A stretch of 5,443 bases of DNA from positions 1 to 5,443 of the forward strand of contig CABUAP010000093.1 of assembly GCA_902489675.1 (NCBI GenBank). The letters run 5' to 3'. Source of the DNA: an uncultured Azospirillum sp. (GTDB taxonomy: Bacteria; Pseudomonadota; Alphaproteobacteria; RF32; CAG-239). How positions within the stretch are numbered: the first letter of the stretch is position 1; every line of letters starts with the position of its first letter. The position numbers and the translations under genes are program-made. Of this stretch, positions 5,424 to 5,443 are shown piece by piece. A model generated the notes under the pieces. That model did no database searches. It was given only the letters and a program-made list of their open reading frames with translations, and was not told the origin of the DNA.

Positions 5424-5443
5424 ATGGTTCGAACGTCTGCGTC

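Noticed and set aside
5422..5440. tRNA T-arm, from the GGTTCGAAC sequence
   Set aside because: Neither strand gives a pairing T-stem around TTCGAAC, and no acceptor or anticodon arms fit in the remaining bases.

Overview
The window carries a split, compact version of the bacterial spc/alpha ribosomal-protein locus: secY, adk, rpsM (S13), rpsK (S11) and rpoA, all on the plus strand. One unrecognised gene lies upstream of secY. The best guess for the organism is an alphaproteobacterium. adk sits directly between secY and rpsM, with no map, infA or rpmJ. No rpsD separates rpsK from rpoA. The RpoA N-terminus (IQKNWQELIKP), the SecY N-terminus (KAEELKKR.WFT) and the four-cysteine adenylate kinase LID also resemble alphaproteobacterial proteins. 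This is judged from remembered family sequences; no search was run.

Positions 1-483 hold no convincing gene. The first 180 bases are a cluster of small stem-loops, three of them perfect or nearly so, plus a 30-base direct repeat. Positions 181-414 are strikingly purine-rich. A near-consensus sigma70 promoter (415-442) then drives a 212-codon gene of unknown function (484-1122), which ends at a strong intrinsic terminator (1142-1174). That gene is therefore probably its own transcription unit.

secY (1310-2668) begins a second unit and overlaps adk (2668-3342) by one base. secY normally follows rplO, so the spc operon is cut here. A full-consensus promoter with a GC-rich discriminator (3390-3417) lies between adk and rpsM and should start the alpha unit. 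rpsM (3485-3853) has a TTG start that is forced by an in-frame stop just upstream. rpsK (3872-4255) follows 18 bases later. A 98-base gap with a perfect 10-bp hairpin separates it from rpoA (4354-5364), which has a GTG start. A large intrinsic terminator (5382-5423) closes the unit just after rpoA, where rplQ would normally sit.

Together the recognised genes supply the protein-export channel, adenylate homeostasis, two 30S head/platform proteins and the RNA polymerase alpha subunit. I see no defence, mobile or CRISPR system. The parts most worth a second look are regulatory or architectural: the hairpin cluster, the TTG start of rpsM, the rpsK-rpoA hairpin, the unknown gene, and the terminator whose 3' arm could also act as a ribosome binding site.
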